Of a stretch of 57,501 bases of DNA, positions 1-9,032 are shown one piece after another. The notes under the pieces are model-generated. The model saw nothing but the letters and a program-made list of their open reading frames with translations. It made no database searches and had not been told where the DNA came from. The position numbers and the translations under genes are program-made. Source of the stretch: an uncultured Oscillibacter sp. (lineage in GTDB: Bacteria > Bacillota_A > Clostridia > Oscillospirales > Oscillospiraceae); assembly GCA_951800675.1 (NCBI GenBank), contig CATOKC010000004.1, forward strand, positions 1 through 57,501, in the 5' to 3' direction. Each line of letters opens with the position of its first letter. Position 1 is the first letter of the stretch.

Positions 1-70
1 CCGCGGGGGGCCCCAAACGGGCGGCCCGGCTGCTTTCCAGCATTTTCACCGGCGAAAAACGCCGCCGCCC

Positions 71-100
71 TTGAAGCGGACCGGGGAGATGTGGTATAGT
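71..100 (+). promoter_or_regulatory. Candidate promoter of the C39-like peptidase gene
   Basis: TTGAAG at 71-76 and TATAGT at 95-100 are separated by 18 bases. The next start codon with a good ribosome binding site (AAAAGGAGA) is at 129. Positions 1-70 show nothing recognisable. Confidence 0.5.
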
Positions 101-128
101 AGAAAGAACAAGCAAAAGGAGATGCGCC

Positions 129-1169
129 ATGCGTCGAGAGACCTCCCCGGAGGAAGAGGCCCTGGAGGAGCTGCTCCGCCTGAAAGAGCGGGAGTCTCCC
201 CGGAAGAAAAAACGGACCCCCTGGGTCCGGTATACCGCCGTGGTCCTCCTGGCCCTGGTCTGCGTCGGCGGAGCGGAGCTGGCGGCCTGCCGCGTCTTTG
301 CCCCGGAGCTCTACGCGGAGCTGACGGAGCCGGCGCGGGCGACGGTCCGCTGGACCGCCCAGGTGGCGGGCCGGGGGGCGGAGGCCGTCCTCCGGGCGGG
401 AAGCGCCGCGGCGGAACAGGCGGGGAAGGCCGCCGCCGCTCTGGCCCACCGGGCGGGGGAGGCCCGGGACGCCCTCCGGGACTGGATGGAGGAGGTCACC
501 GCCCCGCCGCCGGAGCCGGAACCCCTGGCGGAGTCCGACTCCACCTTGTCCCAGCCGGAGCTGGCGCCGCCCAAGGAGATGTTGGATCCTCTTATCAGCG
601 ACATCATCCTGCGGGAGGGGCGGGAGGTCCTCACCGGCGGCGGGGTGGACGTGATCTACTTCAACCAGACCGACGAGGCCCGGGCGGAGCAGAAGTACGG
701 CTCAGACCCCCTGGCCACCCATGGCTGCGGCCCCACCGCCCTGGCCATGGCGGTCTCCTCCCTGACGGGGGAGATCGTGGACCCGGCGGATATGGCGGCC
801 CTTTGCGTCAAGGGGGGCTATTGGTGCCGGGGACACGGCTCCTACCTCTCCATTGTCCAGGGGGTGGCGGAAACCTATGGCCTGGAGTGCGAGTCCCTGG
901 ACCTGAAAACGCTGGAGGAGGACGAGCTGTATCTGCGGCTGTCCACCGGAGAGGTGGCCGTGGCGCTGATGACCAAGGGACATTTCACCAAGGGGGGGCA
1001 TTTCATTCTCCTCCGGGGCACCACCTTGGGCGGGGAGATTCTGGTGGCGGACCCCGCCAGCCGGGATCGAAGCCTGATCCCCTGGGAGTTGTCCCTGATT
1101 TTGGAGGAGCTGTCCCCCAGCCGCCACGACGGCGCGCCGCTGTGGATGCTGTCCAAGCCGGTGGAATAG
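129..1169 (+). CDS. Membrane-anchored C39-like cysteine peptidase family protein
   Basis: 346 residues. A charged cytoplasmic N-terminus is followed by one membrane segment (about residues 35-54), a long Ala/Glu-rich, probably helical stalk (about 60-150), and a C-terminal papain-like domain of the peptidase_C39_2 type. The presumed triad is Cys200 in HGCGPTALAM, His291 in GGHFILLRG and Asp308 in VADPAS, so the fold is probably catalytic and faces the outside. The substrate is unknown; C39_2 proteins are widespread in Firmicutes and usually not exporter-linked, and no ABC transporter or leader peptide gene is nearby. The gene is monocistronic. Start chosen from the AAAAGGAGA site eight bases upstream. 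Family assignment is fairly sure; function is not. Confidence 0.75.
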   Translation: MRRETSPEEEALEELLRLKERESPRKKKRTPWVRYTAVVLLALVCVGGAELAACRVFAPELYAELTEPARATVRWTAQVAGRGAEAVLRAGSAAAEQAGKAAAALAHRAGEARDALRDWMEEVTAPPPEPEPLAESDSTLSQPELAPPKEMLDPLISDIILREGREVLTGGGVDVIYFNQTDEARAEQKYGSDPLATHGCGPTALAMAVSSLTGEIVDPADMAALCVKGGYWCRGHGSYLSIVQGVAETYGLECESLDLKTLEEDELYLRLSTGEVAVALMTKGHFTKGGHFILLRGTTLGGEILVADPASRDRSLIPWELSLILEELSPSRHDGAPLWMLSKPVE

Positions 1170-1333
1170 GAGGCTGTATTCCAAACGGCCTACGCCGCCA
1201 GGAGGGCCTTTTTCTGCCGTAGCGCGCCGCATGCTTGGGCTATCCCTCCATTGCCCCGGGGAAGCTTCTATCCTGACGGGAAAATCGTCGTCTATCCGGC
1301 GTTTCCCAGCGATGAATGCGGGCTTTCAGAAAA

Positions 1334-1362
1334 CAGGGCCAGCCGGATTCCGGCTGGCCCTG
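1334..1362 (-). terminator. Terminator of the pyruvyl transferase/FrhB gene
   Basis: A 12-bp perfect GC stem with a 4-base loop, followed by TTTT on the minus strand, lies 55 bases after the stop at 1417. The rest of the 1170-1416 gap shows nothing recognisable. Confidence 0.7.
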
Positions 1363-1416
1363 TCGCTTGAATGCAAAAAGTGGTTATTTCAAAAGAAGCT
1401 GCTGTTCGGATAGCCC

Positions 1417-3720
1417 TCAGCCCCGCCTCAGCATCTTTTTCACCTTCGCCTTCATCTCCGGCGACAGGGCCTTTCCCATCGCCCGGACGGGCAGCGGCGG
1501 CAGGGCGCAGAACTTCCGGACCACCTGGTCAAAGGGCTCCAGAGCATAGGCGGCGAAGAAGGCGGCCCGGTCCGGGGGCTGGGTGATGGGGGAGGCCAGC
1601 CGGGGATTCCCGGCGATGGCCCGCTCCACCGGGAAGGGCTGGCGGACCAGATGGAGCTGGTCGAAGATATGGCTGCCATGGGGGGTGTTTACCAGCAGGA
1701 GGCTGACGCCCTTTTGCTGCTGCTCTGGCAGCTCGTCGGGCCGGAGACCCCAGAGGTCCCCCAGGGTGAAATCCCCCACCCGGTTTAAGCAGGCATAGGG
1801 ACAGCGGTAGCAGCAGGGCCGCAGGAACAGCGCCCGGCCAAAGGCCCGGCCAAATTCCGTCTCAAAGAGGGGGTGGGTGTCCACGGTGCCGTCGTCGTAG
1901 ACGGCGGTGAAGTGGCTGTTCTGCCAGCCCTCCACCTTGTTGCGAAAGCGCACGGCCTGGAGCTCCCGCCCCCGCTTCTTCTCAATGTGGCGGGCCATGT
2001 CCTCCCACACGCCGGGAGAGGGCACGCCATGGCACACCAGATCGCAGGTGGTCAGATTCTCCGGGCGGGTCCCCAGATAGCGATACAGCCCGTCCACCTG
2101 ACAGGGGGTGCCGGAGAAGAGGACCTGCCGGGTTTCCAGGCATTTTCGCGCCTCCCGGAACACGCCCTCCAAATCGCTCTGGACGTACTTGGCCCCCCGG
2201 AACCGCCAGAGGTCCTCCTTGCGGAAGCAGGCGGTGTGCCGCAGGTGCTGTTTCCCGTCCAGCGCCGCGCCAAACACCACGCCGCCCCCCTCCAGCACGT
2301 AGTCCGACAGGGCGGAGAAGGCCCCGCCGGAGGTGGAGTCCCGCCGGACGTCCGGCTCCCGGTTCCAGGCGGCGAAGGCGGCGGGCAGGGGCGTTTTCGC
2401 CCGCTCCCGGAGCATGGGACAGGTTCTGGTGCAGACACCGCAGTGAACGCACTTCTCCGCTTCCACCTGGGGGAAGGCAAAGCCCTCCCGGTCCCGGACC
2501 AGGGTGATGGCGTCCTTGGGACAGACGGCGGCGCAGGCGGAACAGCCGGTGCAGTGGGTCCGATCCGCCAGAAGGGGACGGTCCCCCTGGGAACGGGGGG
2601 GCTCTTTCGCGCTCTCCCAGGGCTCGTCCGCCAGGGCGGCCCGCAAATAGGCCATGGCCCCCGCCCGGGCGGCCCGCAGCCGCTCCTCCGCGGCGGGCCA
2701 GCCGGGGAGGTCCCCCAGTCCGGCGGCGTCGCCCTTGCCCACCACCCGGTCCGTCAGCCCCAGGCGGCTTAGAAGGCTGAAGGTCCGGGAGCGCTCCGGC
2801 TCCTGGAGCTCCGCCGGGGCCACGGCGGTGAAGAAGGGCCGCTGGAACTGGACGGAGAACACCGTCCCGTGGAAGGAATTTGTGCAGACGTAGGCGGCGT
2901 GGCGGAAGAGGCTCAAAAATTCCGCCGGACCCGCGTCAAAAATCAGCTTCGCCTTGGGGTGGAGCTTCCGCCGGGTGCCGCAGAGCTGGACCACCGGCAG
3001 TCCGGTCTCCTCCGCCAGACGGCGGATATAGGGCTCCAGAGCCCCGGAGCGGGCGATGCAGTAGCAGAGGATATACTCCCCCCGGACCACCCGCTCCGCC
3101 GCCAGGGCGGACCAGTCCTCCGCCGTCAGCAGCAGCGTGGGGTCCAGCACCACCTCCGCCTCCCGGCCCGCGGCCTCCCGAACAATGTCCCGGCCGGAGG
3201 CCTCCCGGACGGAAAGGTGGGAAAAGTCACAAAGATATCCCTTCAATTCCTCCTCCATCCCCTCGGGCAGGTGCCCCACGCCGAAGGAGGGGGCGTAGGC
3301 GATTTTCCGCAAGGGGGAGAAGGTTCCGAAAAACACGGGGTCAAAGCGCCCGTCGGGGAAGATGGTGGGGTTCCAAATCTGGTCGCTGCCGGAGATCAGA
3401 AGGTCATAGGGCAGGGCGGCCCGTTTCAGCTCCTCCCAGCTGGTATAGCGGCGAGAGGTGAGGTTCAGGTGGGCCTTGGAAAAGGTCTCGAACCGCTGCC
3501 AGCGGCGTTTCAGGGCGGGATAGTGGAGGGTGTTGTAGGCGTCGTTCGCCGCCCGTCCGGGAGTGGTGGGGGGCTTGAGGATGCGGATATCCTGGTTAAC
3601 GAAGTAGTCAATGGTCTCGCAGTCCCAGCCCAGGGAGGCCAGGGCCCGCTGGGTGGCCGCGGCCTGGAGGATGGCCCCGTAGTGATGCAGGTGGTAGAAG
3701 GTGACAAGTCCGGCTTTCAA
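1417..3720 (-). CDS. Polysaccharide pyruvyl transferase fused to a Coenzyme F420 hydrogenase/dehydrogenase beta-subunit-like protein
   Basis: 767 residues if translation starts at the TTG at 3720, which has GGAAAGGAAG upstream; the frame stays open further upstream to 3801 without a better site. Residues ~1-370 match the polysaccharide pyruvyl transferase family, which adds pyruvate ketals to cell-surface glycans (start KAGLVTFYHLHHYGA). A ferredoxin-like part follows (~390-455) with two CxxCxxCxxxCP-type clusters, CTGCSACAAVCP and CVHCGVCTRTCP, then an FrhB-like C-terminal domain with further cysteines (GTPCQVDGL, LRPCCYRCPY). Such fusions are usually found in capsule or exopolysaccharide clusters; here no glycosyltransferase is adjacent. 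The gene follows the deaminase gene by 25 bases. Redox role inferred only. Confidence 0.8.
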   Translation of the reverse strand: MKAGLVTFYHLHHYGAILQAAATQRALASLGWDCETIDYFVNQDIRILKPPTTPGRAANDAYNTLHYPALKRRWQRFETFSKAHLNLTSRRYTSWEELKRAALPYDLLISGSDQIWNPTIFPDGRFDPVFFGTFSPLRKIAYAPSFGVGHLPEGMEEELKGYLCDFSHLSVREASGRDIVREAAGREAEVVLDPTLLLTAEDWSALAAERVVRGEYILCYCIARSGALEPYIRRLAEETGLPVVQLCGTRRKLHPKAKLIFDAGPAEFLSLFRHAAYVCTNSFHGTVFSVQFQRPFFTAVAPAELQEPERSRTFSLLSRLGLTDRVVGKGDAAGLGDLPGWPAAEERLRAARAGAMAYLRAALADEPWESAKEPPRSQGDRPLLADRTHCTGCSACAAVCPKDAITLVRDREGFAFPQVEAEKCVHCGVCTRTCPMLRERAKTPLPAAFAAWNREPDVRRDSTSGGAFSALSDYVLEGGGVVFGAALDGKQHLRHTACFRKEDLWRFRGAKYVQSDLEGVFREARKCLETRQVLFSGTPCQVDGLYRYLGTRPENLTTCDLVCHGVPSPGVWEDMARHIEKKRGRELQAVRFRNKVEGWQNSHFTAVYDDGTVDTHPLFETEFGRAFGRALFLRPCCYRCPYACLNRVGDFTLGDLWGLRPDELPEQQQKGVSLLLVNTPHGSHIFDQLHLVRQPFPVERAIAGNPRLASPITQPPDRAAFFAAYALEPFDQVVRKFCALPPLPVRAMGKALSPEMKAKVKKMLRRG

Positions 3721-3745
3721 GCAAATACTTCCTTTCCGTGTTTCC

Positions 3746-4222
3746 TCAAAGGGAAACGGCGTCGTCCTCGGCGATCCAGTCTGACACGGAAATGATATCA
3801 AATTCCGTCTCCGTCCGGCGGATGACCACCCGTTCCAGTCCGGCGTTGATCACCATACGGCGGCACATGGAGCAGGAGGTGGCGTCCCCCAGCAGCTCTC
3901 CGGTCTGGGCGTCCCGCCCCACCAAGTAAAGGGTGCCGCCCACCATGTCCCGCCGGGCGGCGGAGATGATGGCGTTGGCCTCGGCATGGATGCTGCGGCA
4001 GAGCTCATAGCGCTCCCCCCGGGGCACCTGGAGAACCTCCCGGGAGCAGTAGCCCATGTCGACGCAGTTGGCCCGTCCCCGAGGCGCGCCGTTGTAGCCG
4101 GTGGAGATGATTTCGTCATTGGTGACAATGATGGCTCCATAGACCCGGCGCAGGCAGGTGGCCCGCTCCAAAACGGTCTGGGCGATGTCCAGGTAATAGT
4201 TTTCCTTGCTGATGCGCTTCAT
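3746..4222 (-). CDS. dCMP deaminase / ComEB-like cytidine deaminase
   Basis: 158 residues, start at 4222 behind AAAAGGGGGG. Zinc-dependent deaminase fold: the zinc and catalytic residues are in SIHAEANAII (HAE) and the second ligand pair in SCSMCRRM, where the usual PCxxC proline is replaced by serine. The TGYNGAPRG loop is typical of deoxycytidylate deaminases and Bacillus ComEB. Expected reaction: dCMP to dUMP, feeding thymidylate synthesis. Probably cotranscribed with the downstream fusion gene. Confidence 0.85.
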   Translation of the reverse strand: MKRISKENYYLDIAQTVLERATCLRRVYGAIIVTNDEIISTGYNGAPRGRANCVDMGYCSREVLQVPRGERYELCRSIHAEANAIISAARRDMVGGTLYLVGRDAQTGELLGDATSCSMCRRMVINAGLERVVIRRTETEFDIISVSDWIAEDDAVSL

Positions 4223-4277
4223 AGGCAGTCCCCCCTTTTGATGACCCATTTTACCACGGGGAGAGTGAATTTGCAAG

Positions 4278-4384
4278 GCTTGTACATGCCCTTGCGGGCG
4301 GGGGAGAATGGATACCGGCCATCGCCGCTATCCATTCTCCCCCGCCCGCAAGGGCAAGAATAAGCTCCCCTTCGCGAAAGGGAA
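4278..4384. repeat. Dispersed palindromic element with a 27-bp perfect hairpin
   Basis: Arms 4288-4314 and 4329-4355 are perfect inverted repeats of 27 bases around a 14-base loop. Flanking sequence (GGCTTGTACATGCCCTTGCG and, at the right, a second small hairpin CTCCCCTTCGCGAAAGGG-like) recurs around 24.26 kb, 41.47 kb, 42.56 kb and 56.75 kb. It lies between the deaminase gene (upstream side) and the HAD gene, and may also end transcription. Confidence 0.7.
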
Positions 4385-4386
4385 TT

Positions 4387-5265
4387 TTAAAACAACTCCA
4401 CCTGGTCCGGCAGAACATCCTCCCCCAGGTGACGAAGCTGGTGAAGATGCTCCCTCCTCAGCCGGTCGGCCACGGCAATTTTGCGGATGATGTTCTTCAC
4501 CGTCTCCTCCAGGGCCCGGCCCTCCCGGTAATCCGCGGGGAACATAAAGTCCACCCGGCCCCGGGCCAGCAGCTCCTCCACCCCCGCCCGGTTGGCGGCC
4601 TGATAGACGGCGATGGCCTGTCCGCCATAGGCCCGCATCATCTTCATGCAGGGCACGTCGGAGAGCCCGTCCCCCATGTAGACCATGTTGGGAAAGGGCA
4701 CCCGCTTGCTGTCGTCGGGCATGGAGTCGTTGAGGGGCTTGTCCTCGGAAACATCCAGAACCCCCTTGTTGATGCGGTAGACAAACTGGGTCTTGGCCGT
4801 GAAATTCACCGCCAGCTTGGGCCAGACGGGGCGGCCCGCCTCGTCGTAGTAAAACTCGCTGGCGTAAATCTCCTGAAATTCCCCGCTGATGGAGGACCCC
4901 TCGATGATCTCCCGGAGGCCGGAGGAAATCACATAGTGTTCCACCCGCACCCCCTGGGTCTGCCCAAAGGCGTTGATCCGGCAGAACCAGTCCGCCACGC
5001 CGGGGAAGAGCTCGATGCCCCGTCCTTTTTCCACCAGGTCCTCCCGGGTGAAGGGCAGGTTTTTCCGCTCCGCCTCCCGGAGCATGACGTACATATAGGC
5101 AAGGATGCCGTCAATGTGGTTTTGGCGGCCGAAGCCGTTGGCCTCCGCCCAGAACTCCGCCGGGGTCATCCCCAGGCTGGGAATGAAGGCGTAATCCTGC
5201 ATGTCCGTGGTGCAGAGGGTCTTGTCGAAATCGTACAAAAACGCGATAATGGGCCCTTCGCTCAT
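4387..5265 (-). CDS. HAD-superfamily phosphatase (SerB-like subclass I)
   Basis: 292 residues, start at 5265 with GGGGGAGG upstream. Motif I is FDKTLCTTD with the nucleophilic aspartate near residue 13; the C-terminal motif is YMGDGLSDVPCM. The fold resembles phosphoserine phosphatase-like HAD hydrolases, but the insert (~residues 30-150) is larger than in SerB and the substrate cannot be read from sequence. It is 28 bases downstream of divIVA and may be read from the same transcript. Confidence 0.7.
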   Translation of the reverse strand: MSEGPIIAFLYDFDKTLCTTDMQDYAFIPSLGMTPAEFWAEANGFGRQNHIDGILAYMYVMLREAERKNLPFTREDLVEKGRGIELFPGVADWFCRINAFGQTQGVRVEHYVISSGLREIIEGSSISGEFQEIYASEFYYDEAGRPVWPKLAVNFTAKTQFVYRINKGVLDVSEDKPLNDSMPDDSKRVPFPNMVYMGDGLSDVPCMKMMRAYGGQAIAVYQAANRAGVEELLARGRVDFMFPADYREGRALEETVKNIIRKIAVADRLRREHLHQLRHLGEDVLPDQVELF

Positions 5266-5293
5266 GGCGCCTCCCCCCTTCTCAAGAGAGCCG

Positions 5294-6058
5294 TCAGTCC
5301 GACTCGCTTCGGTAATTGGGGCCAAATTTCAGCTCGTTGATGTTCACCCGCCGGGTGGCGCTGAGATCCTCCGGCTCCTGCCCCGCCGAGGCCAGGGTGT
5401 CCAGCAGCTTCTCCGTGGTGGGAACGGGGTCCGCCGCCTGGGGAACGGGAGACGGCGCCTGGGGAGGCGGAACCTCCTCACGCGGCGCGGCCTGGGGCGC
5501 GGCTTGCGGGGCGGGCTCCGGAACGGCGCTGGCGGGGGCAGGCTCCCCGGCGGAGAGAATCTTCTCGCCGATGGCCTCCGCGGTGGCGGCCTCCGGCTCC
5601 TCCTCCAGGGGGCGGCTGGGGAACTCCTCCAGGAACTGGAGCTCCTTTTCGCACAGGGCCCGGCTCTCCGCCACAAAGCGCCGGATTTCCTCCTGCCCCT
5701 GCTGGAGGCGCTTGCTGTACCGCTCCGCCTCCCGGCGGTAGCCGTCCAGCTTCTCCCGGGCGGCGGCCTCCGCCTGTTTCAGGATGCTGTCCCGCTTCTC
5801 CTCCGCCTCCTTGACGATGGAGTCCGCCATCCGCTGGGCGGTGAGGAGGGTGGCCCGCATGGAATCCTCCGTGGCCCGGTACTCCTCCACCTTCTCCACC
5901 AAGACCTTCATCTTGGCTTTCAAGGAGGCGTTTTCCTTATAGAGGGATGTGTAGTTGTCGGTGAGCTCGTCCAGGAACTCATCCACCATGGTCATATTGT
6001 AGCCGCCCATCATGGTCTTGGTGAAAGAGCGGGCGGAAACCTCCTGCGGTGTCAGCAT
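5294..6058 (-). CDS. divIVA: DivIVA-domain cell division/polarity protein
   Basis: 254 residues. The N-terminus (MLTPQEVSARSF...GGYNMTMVDEFLDEL) is the DivIVA membrane-binding domain, followed by a coiled coil (~residues 30-150, Lys/Glu-rich with YTSLYKENASLK) and a disordered Pro/Ala/Glu tail that ends in a short conserved-looking basic segment. DivIVA oligomers mark negatively curved membrane at septa and poles. Position beside sepF and yggS is the standard Firmicute arrangement. Confidence 0.9.
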   Translation of the reverse strand: MLTPQEVSARSFTKTMMGGYNMTMVDEFLDELTDNYTSLYKENASLKAKMKVLVEKVEEYRATEDSMRATLLTAQRMADSIVKEAEEKRDSILKQAEAAAREKLDGYRREAERYSKRLQQGQEEIRRFVAESRALCEKELQFLEEFPSRPLEEEPEAATAEAIGEKILSAGEPAPASAVPEPAPQAAPQAAPREEVPPPQAPSPVPQAADPVPTTEKLLDTLASAGQEPEDLSATRRVNINELKFGPNYRSESD

Positions 6059-6104
6059 AGTCGCATATCCTCCCCAGCGTGCCAGTTCAAATGTCTTTTA
6101 AGAA

Positions 6105-6542
6105 TCAGAAATACAGCCCGTTGTTCTCCAGCTCGTCGATCAAATCCCCCTCGATGTCCACGTGGTAGGGGGTGATAATATAGGTGTTGGCGGCCACTTT
6201 TTTGATCTTGCCCTCTCCGGCATAGGCCACGCCGGAGAGAAAGTCGATGAGCCGCCGGGCCACGTCCTTGTTGGTGGACTCCAGGTTCAAAACCACCGTC
6301 CGCTTGTCCTTCAATTGGTCGGCGATCTCCGAGGCGTTCTCAAACCGCTCCGGCTTCACCAGAACCACCTTCAGCTGGGTGGTGGCGTGGATGTTCACCA
6401 CCTTGTTCCGGCGGTCGTCATAGCGGGAGCGGCGCTCCTCGAACATGTCCCGCTCCTGGAGCTCGTCCTCGAATTCGGCGGGATCGTCGTCCTCGTCCTC
6501 GTAGGGGTGGGTCAGCTTTTTTATCTCGTCCAGGATACTCAT
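6105..6542 (-). CDS. sepF: Cell division protein SepF
   Basis: 145 residues. N-terminal amphipathic helix (MSILDEIKKL), acidic linker, then the SepF core (KVVLVKPERFENASEIADQL; NLESTNKDVARRLIDFLSG; VAANTYIITP). SepF aligns FtsZ filaments at the membrane. Transcribed between yggS and divIVA. Confidence 0.92.
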   Translation of the reverse strand: MSILDEIKKLTHPYEDEDDDPAEFEDELQERDMFEERRSRYDDRRNKVVNIHATTQLKVVLVKPERFENASEIADQLKDKRTVVLNLESTNKDVARRLIDFLSGVAYAGEGKIKKVAANTYIITPYHVDIEGDLIDELENNGLYF

Positions 6543-6565
6543 GCGTGTACCTCCTGTTTGTAATC

Positions 6566-7258
6566 TTATGTGTAATGGCGGCTCCCGAAGATGGCGGCGC
6601 CCACCCGGACCATGGTGGCCCCGGCGCGTACGGCGTCCTGGTAATCGCCGCTCATGCCCATAGACAGAACCTTAAGGCTATTATGAAACAATTTCCCGTC
6701 CATGTCAAGAAAAAGCGCCCGAACGCTGTCAAAATATCGAAGATTTTCCTCCCGGTCCGCCTCCGCCGGGGGAATGGCCATCAGACCCAGGACCCGGATA
6801 TGCTCCATGGCCAGGGCCGCCTCCGCCCCGGGAAGGAGCTCCGCCGGGGCAAAGCCGCTCTTGGCGGCCTCCTCCCCGATGTTGACCTCCAGGAGGATGT
6901 CCTGGACCAGCTCCAGCTTCCCGGCGGCCTTTTCAATCTCCGCCAGCAGCTCCAAAGAGCCCGCGGATTGGATGAGGTCCGTCTTCCCCACCACCTGGCG
7001 CACCTTGTTGCGCTGGAGATGGCCGATGAAGTGGAGGGGAGCGCCGTCATAGGCGTTTTCCGCCAGCTTGGCGGTCATCTCCTGGACGCGGTTTTCCCCC
7101 AGGGCGTCAATCCCGGCGGCCACCGCCGCCCGGCAGGCGGAGGCGTCGTTCATCTTGCTGGCTCCCACCAGGGTGATTTCCTGAGGGTCCCGCCCCGCCT
7201 CCCGGGCGGCGGCGGCAATGTTCGCCCGGACTTGGGCGATGTTTTCGGCAATCGACAT
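6566..7258 (-). CDS. yggS: YggS-family pyridoxal-phosphate homeostasis protein
   Basis: 230 residues, a single PLP-binding alanine-racemase-like barrel. The PLP lysine is in LVGASKMNDA (about residue 34), followed by ALGENRVQE, LHFIGHLQRNKV and a C-terminal SMGMSGDYQDAV phosphate-binding loop. It buffers PLP and has no known enzymatic reaction. Conserved neighbour of sepF in Gram-positives. Confidence 0.92.
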   Translation of the reverse strand: MSIAENIAQVRANIAAAAREAGRDPQEITLVGASKMNDASACRAAVAAGIDALGENRVQEMTAKLAENAYDGAPLHFIGHLQRNKVRQVVGKTDLIQSAGSLELLAEIEKAAGKLELVQDILLEVNIGEEAAKSGFAPAELLPGAEAALAMEHIRVLGLMAIPPAEADREENLRYFDSVRALFLDMDGKLFHNSLKVLSMGMSGDYQDAVRAGATMVRVGAAIFGSRHYT

Positions 7259-7333
7259 AGGGTCACGCCTTTCTCTATTTTTGTTGGGGGACCGGATGGG
7301 GTCCCCTGCTTTTGGGGATATGGGGAGCTTGGA

Positions 7334-7360
7334 AAACGGGGCGGGACCGAGCCCGCCCCC
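7334..7360 (-). terminator. Terminator downstream of the HlyD-like gene
   Basis: GGGGCGGG/CCCGCCCC stem followed by TTTT on the minus strand; the stem begins at the stop codon of the HlyD-like gene. Some transcription must pass it or restart for yggS-sepF. Confidence 0.6.
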
Positions 7361-8652
7361 TATTGGAGCACCTTCCCGTCAAAGAGCCCCCGGGCGGAGA
7401 CGATGACCTGCTCCCCGGCCCGAATAATGCGCTTGGCATCCTTGTCCACGCTGGGGTTCAGCTCTGGCGTGGGGCTTACCAGCACGAAGCTGTCGGCGTT
7501 GTAGACCACCTCCACCGGCTTGAACCGGGCCTCCCGGCCCACCAGGCAGTAAATGCCGGTGCGGTCCTCTGTGACGGTTCGGCCGTCGCCGTCCAGATAG
7601 GCCCGCTCGGCCCGGAGGCACTCCCGGGGCACCCGGATGCCGGCAAGGGAGCCGGTGATGATCTGGGCTCGCTGCTGGCGCAGCAGCGTCAGCTCCTGGA
7701 GGTACTGGGTTCCCCGAAACACCGCCACCAGCCGGCCGTTCTCCCGGGCTCCCAGGGTTTCCAGCGTCACGGGAAGGTCCCGGTCCACCCCCTTGGAAAA
7801 GCGGAGGAGCAGGGTTCCCCCGTTCTCCGCTTGCAGCTGCCACAGCTTTGCCGCATCCTCGGCGGATAAAACAGCGGCGTAGTACCACGCGTCCCCCAGC
7901 ACCAGCTTCCCGGTTCGGGAGGTGACGGAGGGGTCCGCCGTCAGGCTGGAGAGGGCGGAGGGGGTCAGCCCCTCCAGCATGTCCGGGGTCAGCACCGCCT
8001 CGAAGCCGTCCACCTCGGAGGAGTAGAGCCCCGCCTCCGGCGCGGTGACACGCCGGACGGAGCCCTCCGCCTGAGAGCGAAGGTTCAGCAGCTGCGCCCC
8101 CAGCTCCTGGAGCTGGAGGCCGATGTCTCCGTTCCCCGTGTCGCTGTAGTCCCGCTTGAGGACCAGGGCCCGGAGCTCCAGGGCCGTGCCCTCCGCGTCA
8201 TAGAGCCGGTCCGCCGCCAGGAAGCGGCGGTATTCCAGCAGGTTCTGGACAATCTGGGCGTCCAGCTTCCGGGTGGTCTCCGCCGCCAGGGCCAAATCCT
8301 GGGCGTATTGAAGCTGTTCCACCCGGCTCTCCAGGCTCTCGATTTCCGCCTGCCGGTCCAGGGACGCCTGGTCCGCGTAGATGGAGGCCACGGTCCCCCC
8401 GGCGGCCACCCGCTCTCCCTCCGCCCGCTGGATGCGCAGAAGGCCGCCGCCCTCATCGGGCAGCACCCGCTCCTCCCGGACCACGAAGCCCGTCAGGTCC
8501 ACGGTCTGCTCCACCTCATAGCGGTAGGCCAGGGTAACGCCCAGAGGGTCGTCCAAATATTGGAAAGCCTCGATCCCGAAATAGGCCGCCACTCCCAAAA
8601 AGAGGGCGGCCATGAGAAGCTTTGTTCCAAAGCCGCTTTGTTTCTGTTTCAT
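7360..8652 (-). CDS. HlyD-family membrane fusion/adaptor-like protein
   Basis: 430 residues with one N-terminal membrane segment (about residues 10-30), a biotinyl-lipoyl-like region near residue 60-90 (GGGLLRIQRAEGERVAAGG), a coiled-coil hairpin (~100-190) and a C-terminal beta region. This is the HlyD/YknX type of adaptor, but no exporter partner is adjacent. Homologues sit in the sepF-yggS cluster of clostridia, so a cell-envelope or division role is possible, but this is inference. It follows hfq by 31 bases. Confidence 0.7.
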   Translation of the reverse strand: MKQKQSGFGTKLLMAALFLGVAAYFGIEAFQYLDDPLGVTLAYRYEVEQTVDLTGFVVREERVLPDEGGGLLRIQRAEGERVAAGGTVASIYADQASLDRQAEIESLESRVEQLQYAQDLALAAETTRKLDAQIVQNLLEYRRFLAADRLYDAEGTALELRALVLKRDYSDTGNGDIGLQLQELGAQLLNLRSQAEGSVRRVTAPEAGLYSSEVDGFEAVLTPDMLEGLTPSALSSLTADPSVTSRTGKLVLGDAWYYAAVLSAEDAAKLWQLQAENGGTLLLRFSKGVDRDLPVTLETLGARENGRLVAVFRGTQYLQELTLLRQQRAQIITGSLAGIRVPRECLRAERAYLDGDGRTVTEDRTGIYCLVGREARFKPVEVVYNADSFVLVSPTPELNPSVDKDAKRIIRAGEQVIVSARGLFDGKVLQ

Positions 8653-8683
8653 AGCGTTTCTATGTAGCCTGCCTTATGTGAGG

Positions 8684-8911
8684 TCACTCCTCCTCGTTCA
8701 AAGAGACCGTCCGGGTGGGGGCGATGGTGGAGATGGCGTGCTTGTAGATCACCTGCTGGCGGCCTTCGCTGTCCAGGATGACCACGAAGGGGTCGAAGCC
8801 GGTGATGGTTCCCCGCATCTGAAAGCCGTTCATCAAAAACATGGTGACGGGCACCCGGTCCCGCTTGGCCCGGAGGAGGAAGAGGTCCTGTAGGTTCTGT
8901 TTGTTTTGCAT
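8684..8911 (-). CDS. hfq: RNA chaperone Hfq
   Basis: 75 residues, Sm fold. Sm1 region ([20 protein letters not shown]) and Sm2 motif YKHAISTI match Hfq; the N-terminus NLQDLFL is characteristic of the proximal RNA face. The short acidic tail is typical for Firmicutes. Located directly downstream of miaA, the classical miaA-hfq arrangement. Its leader (8912-9032) contains a perfect hairpin at 8940-8960 with no U-run. Confidence 0.95.
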   Translation of the reverse strand: MQNKQNLQDLFLLRAKRDRVPVTMFLMNGFQMRGTITGFDPFVVILDSEGRQQVIYKHAISTIAPTRTVSLNEEE

Positions 8912-9032
8912 ATCGTCCGCTCCTTTTTCGTCTGTCCGTGCGCCTCCCGGCGGGAGGCGCTGTCGTGTAGTTCAGCGAAACGATGATCCTCGGCGTCCCC
9001 GAGAGGTTCCGGGCGAATCGTTTTGCCAATTT

